From NCBI GenBank assembly GCA_015520115.1, contig WAQS01000271.1, forward strand, positions 1-7,171: 7,171 bases of DNA, given 5' to 3'. The notes beneath the pieces were generated by a model. That model did no database searches. It was not told the origin of the DNA and saw only the letters and a list, made by a program, of their open reading frames with translations. This DNA is from Ferroglobus sp. Its GTDB lineage: Archaea > Halobacteriota > Archaeoglobi > Archaeoglobales > Archaeoglobaceae. Made by a program: the position numbers and the translations under genes. The first letter of the stretch is position 1; every line of letters starts with the position of its first letter. Of this stretch, positions 6,044 to 7,171 are shown piece by piece.

Positions 6044-6550
6044 TCAGTAGAGATCTTCGTTAAAAAGATAGGTAACGACGAAACCCTCTTCGAACTCTTC
6101 AAATCTTTCGACCTTTGCATTTAAATCCACTATTACGTCCTCAAAGTAATCGTATATTCCGCAGGAAACGCAGAATGGTCCGGTAAACAGAACTTTAGCC
6201 CTCCTCTTTTCAAATTCTAAAAGCTCCGCGTGAGCTTCTGGACTTCGGTATCTGTTGAATTTCTCGATTTCCTCTTTAAGCTTAAGCAGTGGGGTGTATC
6301 TAAACTTTCCCTCTAAGCCTTTCTTCTCGATTCTGCTTTTTATGTAGGGGCAGGAAACTTTGACGTTTTTCCCTTCAAGCTTTTTCAAAACTTCTTCAAC
6401 GAGTTTAGAGGCGTATCCTTTTCCTTTCGCTTCCTCTACGGTTACGGTTTCGATTAAATGTATCTCATCGTTTTCTTCGAAAACTATCCAACTCAGAATC
6501 CTGTCTCCGTCTTTTAAAACGAATTTTCCTTTTTCTTTAACAACTTCCAT
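6044..6550 (-). CDS. GNAT-like protein with a CxxC-containing C-terminal region
   Basis: The 168-residue product has two parts. Residues 1 to about 78 resemble the small YjdJ-type acetyltransferase-like fold (COG2388 group): the acetyl-CoA loop is KGKGYA (42-47) and the conserved cysteine C67 lies in SCPYIKSRIEKK. After a charged, helical linker, residues 100-168 form a region that I do not recognise. It carries GPFCVSCGIYDYFED (124-138) with C127 and C130, and many acidic residues near the end. The Cys pair could bind metal, form a redox disulfide or be catalytic. A Shine-Dalgarno site precedes the start, and the ATG shares one base with the stop of the phosphatase gene (TAATG), which implies coupled translation. 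Acetyl transfer is inferred from the fold; the substrate is unknown. Confidence 0.78.
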   Translation of the reverse strand: MEVVKEKGKFVLKDGDRILSWIVFEENDEIHLIETVTVEEAKGKGYASKLVEEVLKKLEGKNVKVSCPYIKSRIEKKGLEGKFRYTPLLKLKEEIEKFNRYRSPEAHAELLEFEKRRAKVLFTGPFCVSCGIYDYFEDVIVDLNAKVERFEEFEEGFVVTYLFNEDLY

Positions 6551-7171
6551 TACCAGACCTCCCTAACTATCCCGAATTTTCTAACAATATCGTTCCCGTC
6601 TTTATAGCTTTCGCTCAAGTTAATTCTGAGGATAGCCGCTGAGCTTAAGCCGTAGGGGATTGCCGTTGAGCCGAGGGTGATTAGGTATCCATCCTGTTCG
6701 ACTAAAAGAACTTTGTACGGCTGGTGAGACCTAATAACGCAGCTAAATCCCTCATCTTCACAAAAAGTTCTCGTCAAATCCCTTCCGAAATAGTAGCCTA
6801 TGCCCCTATCGTAATTAAATTCGCAGCCTCTTCTCTCCATCGGATCGTTCCAGAGTATTTCTGTCTCGTATTTTTCTGGATTTCTTTTCAATTCGCTGAA
6901 CGATACAACTCCTCTGCACGAGTTCGTGGCAAGTCCTCCGTGACATAGAAACAAATCTCCGGCAACTGCAAAAAGAGGTAGTTTTTCCCAGAGTCTTTTA
7001 AATAAGCTATACAGCTCTCCCACTCCCTTCTCTTCAAGAAGAGCTGGAAAATCGTGGGGAAAAGCTTCTCCGGTTTCGTGGTTGCCCTTGAGCATAACGG
7101 CTTTTCCTTCAACGTATAGCTTCAGTACCTCCTCATAAACTTCTAAAGCCTCTCTCCCCCTATCTTCGTAG
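6550..7171 (-). CDS. PPP-family serine/threonine protein phosphatase (5' end beyond the right edge)
   Basis: The reading frame stays open from the right edge to the TAA at 6552-6550, giving 206 visible residues; the ATG at 7095 is internal. PPP phosphatases use two metal ions to remove phosphate from Ser/Thr in proteins. Visible motifs in order are: YEDRG at the very edge (the end of the GDxxDRG motif), GNHE (29-32), CHGGL (76-80, metal-binding His), WNDP (107-110), RGIGYYFG (122-129) and RSHQP (147-151). The WNDP and RGxGxxFG stretches are the pattern of the PP1/PP2A-like branch and not of bis(nucleosyl)-tetraphosphatases. About 60-80 N-terminal residues with the GDxHG motif lie outside. Six or so cysteines in the visible part are notable for a cytosolic archaeal enzyme. 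The gene is coupled to the GNAT-like gene by a 1-nt overlap. Confidence 0.92.
   Translation of the reverse strand, partial: YEDRGREALEVYEEVLKLYVEGKAVMLKGNHETGEAFPHDFPALLEEKGVGELYSLFKRLWEKLPLFAVAGDLFLCHGGLATNSCRGVVSFSELKRNPEKYETEILWNDPMERRGCEFNYDRGIGYYFGRDLTRTFCEDEGFSCVIRSHQPYKVLLVEQDGYLITLGSTAIPYGLSSAAILRINLSESYKDGNDIVRKFGIVREVW
6557..6563 (-). promoter_or_regulatory. Shine-Dalgarno site of the GNAT-like gene
   Basis: GGGAGGT on the minus strand lies inside the last codons of the phosphatase gene, six bases before the overlapping TAATG. It fixes the GNAT start and shows that ribosomes can both re-initiate and load independently here. Confidence 0.75.

Noticed and set aside
7095..7095. ATG at 7095 as the phosphatase start
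   Set aside because: The frame is open for 25 more codons to the edge and encodes the end of the GDxxDRG motif, so this methionine (MLKGNHE) is internal and the gene is cut by the window and not truncated.

Overview
The window reads as chromosomal DNA from a hyperthermophilic euryarchaeon, most likely of the Archaeoglobales (Archaeoglobus, Geoglobus or Ferroglobus-like). Four things point there: an archaeal EF-1A followed by a universal S10 protein, an archaeal-type lumazine synthase, BRE/TATA promoters with GGAGGT Shine-Dalgarno sites, and Lys/Glu-rich proteins using mostly AGA/AGG arginine codons. The genus call rests on general resemblance, not on a search. Genes are tightly packed, and no mobile element, CRISPR array, tRNA or rRNA was seen.

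Layout. At the left edge (1-439, minus) is the N-terminal third of adenylosuccinate lyase (purB), apparently read from a leaderless promoter. A 164-bp divergent intergenic region (440-603) carries that promoter, a strong promoter for the rightward genes, and an inverted repeat. Rightward (604-3140, plus) lie EF-1A (tuf), ribosomal protein S10 (rpsJ) and RNase Z (rnz). This is a translation and tRNA-maturation unit in which rnz starts on the base after the rpsJ stop. The rnz 3' end overlaps convergently, by 15 bp, the end of a long leftward series.

The leftward series (7171 to 3126, minus), in order of transcription, is: a PPP-family serine/threonine protein phosphatase (start beyond the right edge); a small two-domain GNAT-like protein with a CxxC-bearing C-terminal region; lumazine synthase (ribH); a class I aminotransferase of the aspartate aminotransferase type; a compact RAD55/KaiC-like P-loop protein; and a CcdA-like six-helix thiol-disulfide membrane protein. 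Three junctions overlap (phosphatase/GNAT by 1 nt, ribH/aminotransferase by 17 nt, P-loop/ccdA by 4 nt). The two longer gaps (42 and 62 nt) hold candidate internal promoters. This suggests three couplets, phosphatase-GNAT, ribH-aminotransferase and P-loop-CcdA, which may also be read through as one transcript.

Most of the window is ordinary housekeeping. The parts that deserve attention are the GNAT protein with its unrecognised CxxC region joined to a eukaryote-like phosphatase gene, and the small ATPase-like protein, which lacks the usual catalytic glutamates and is coupled to a redox membrane protein.
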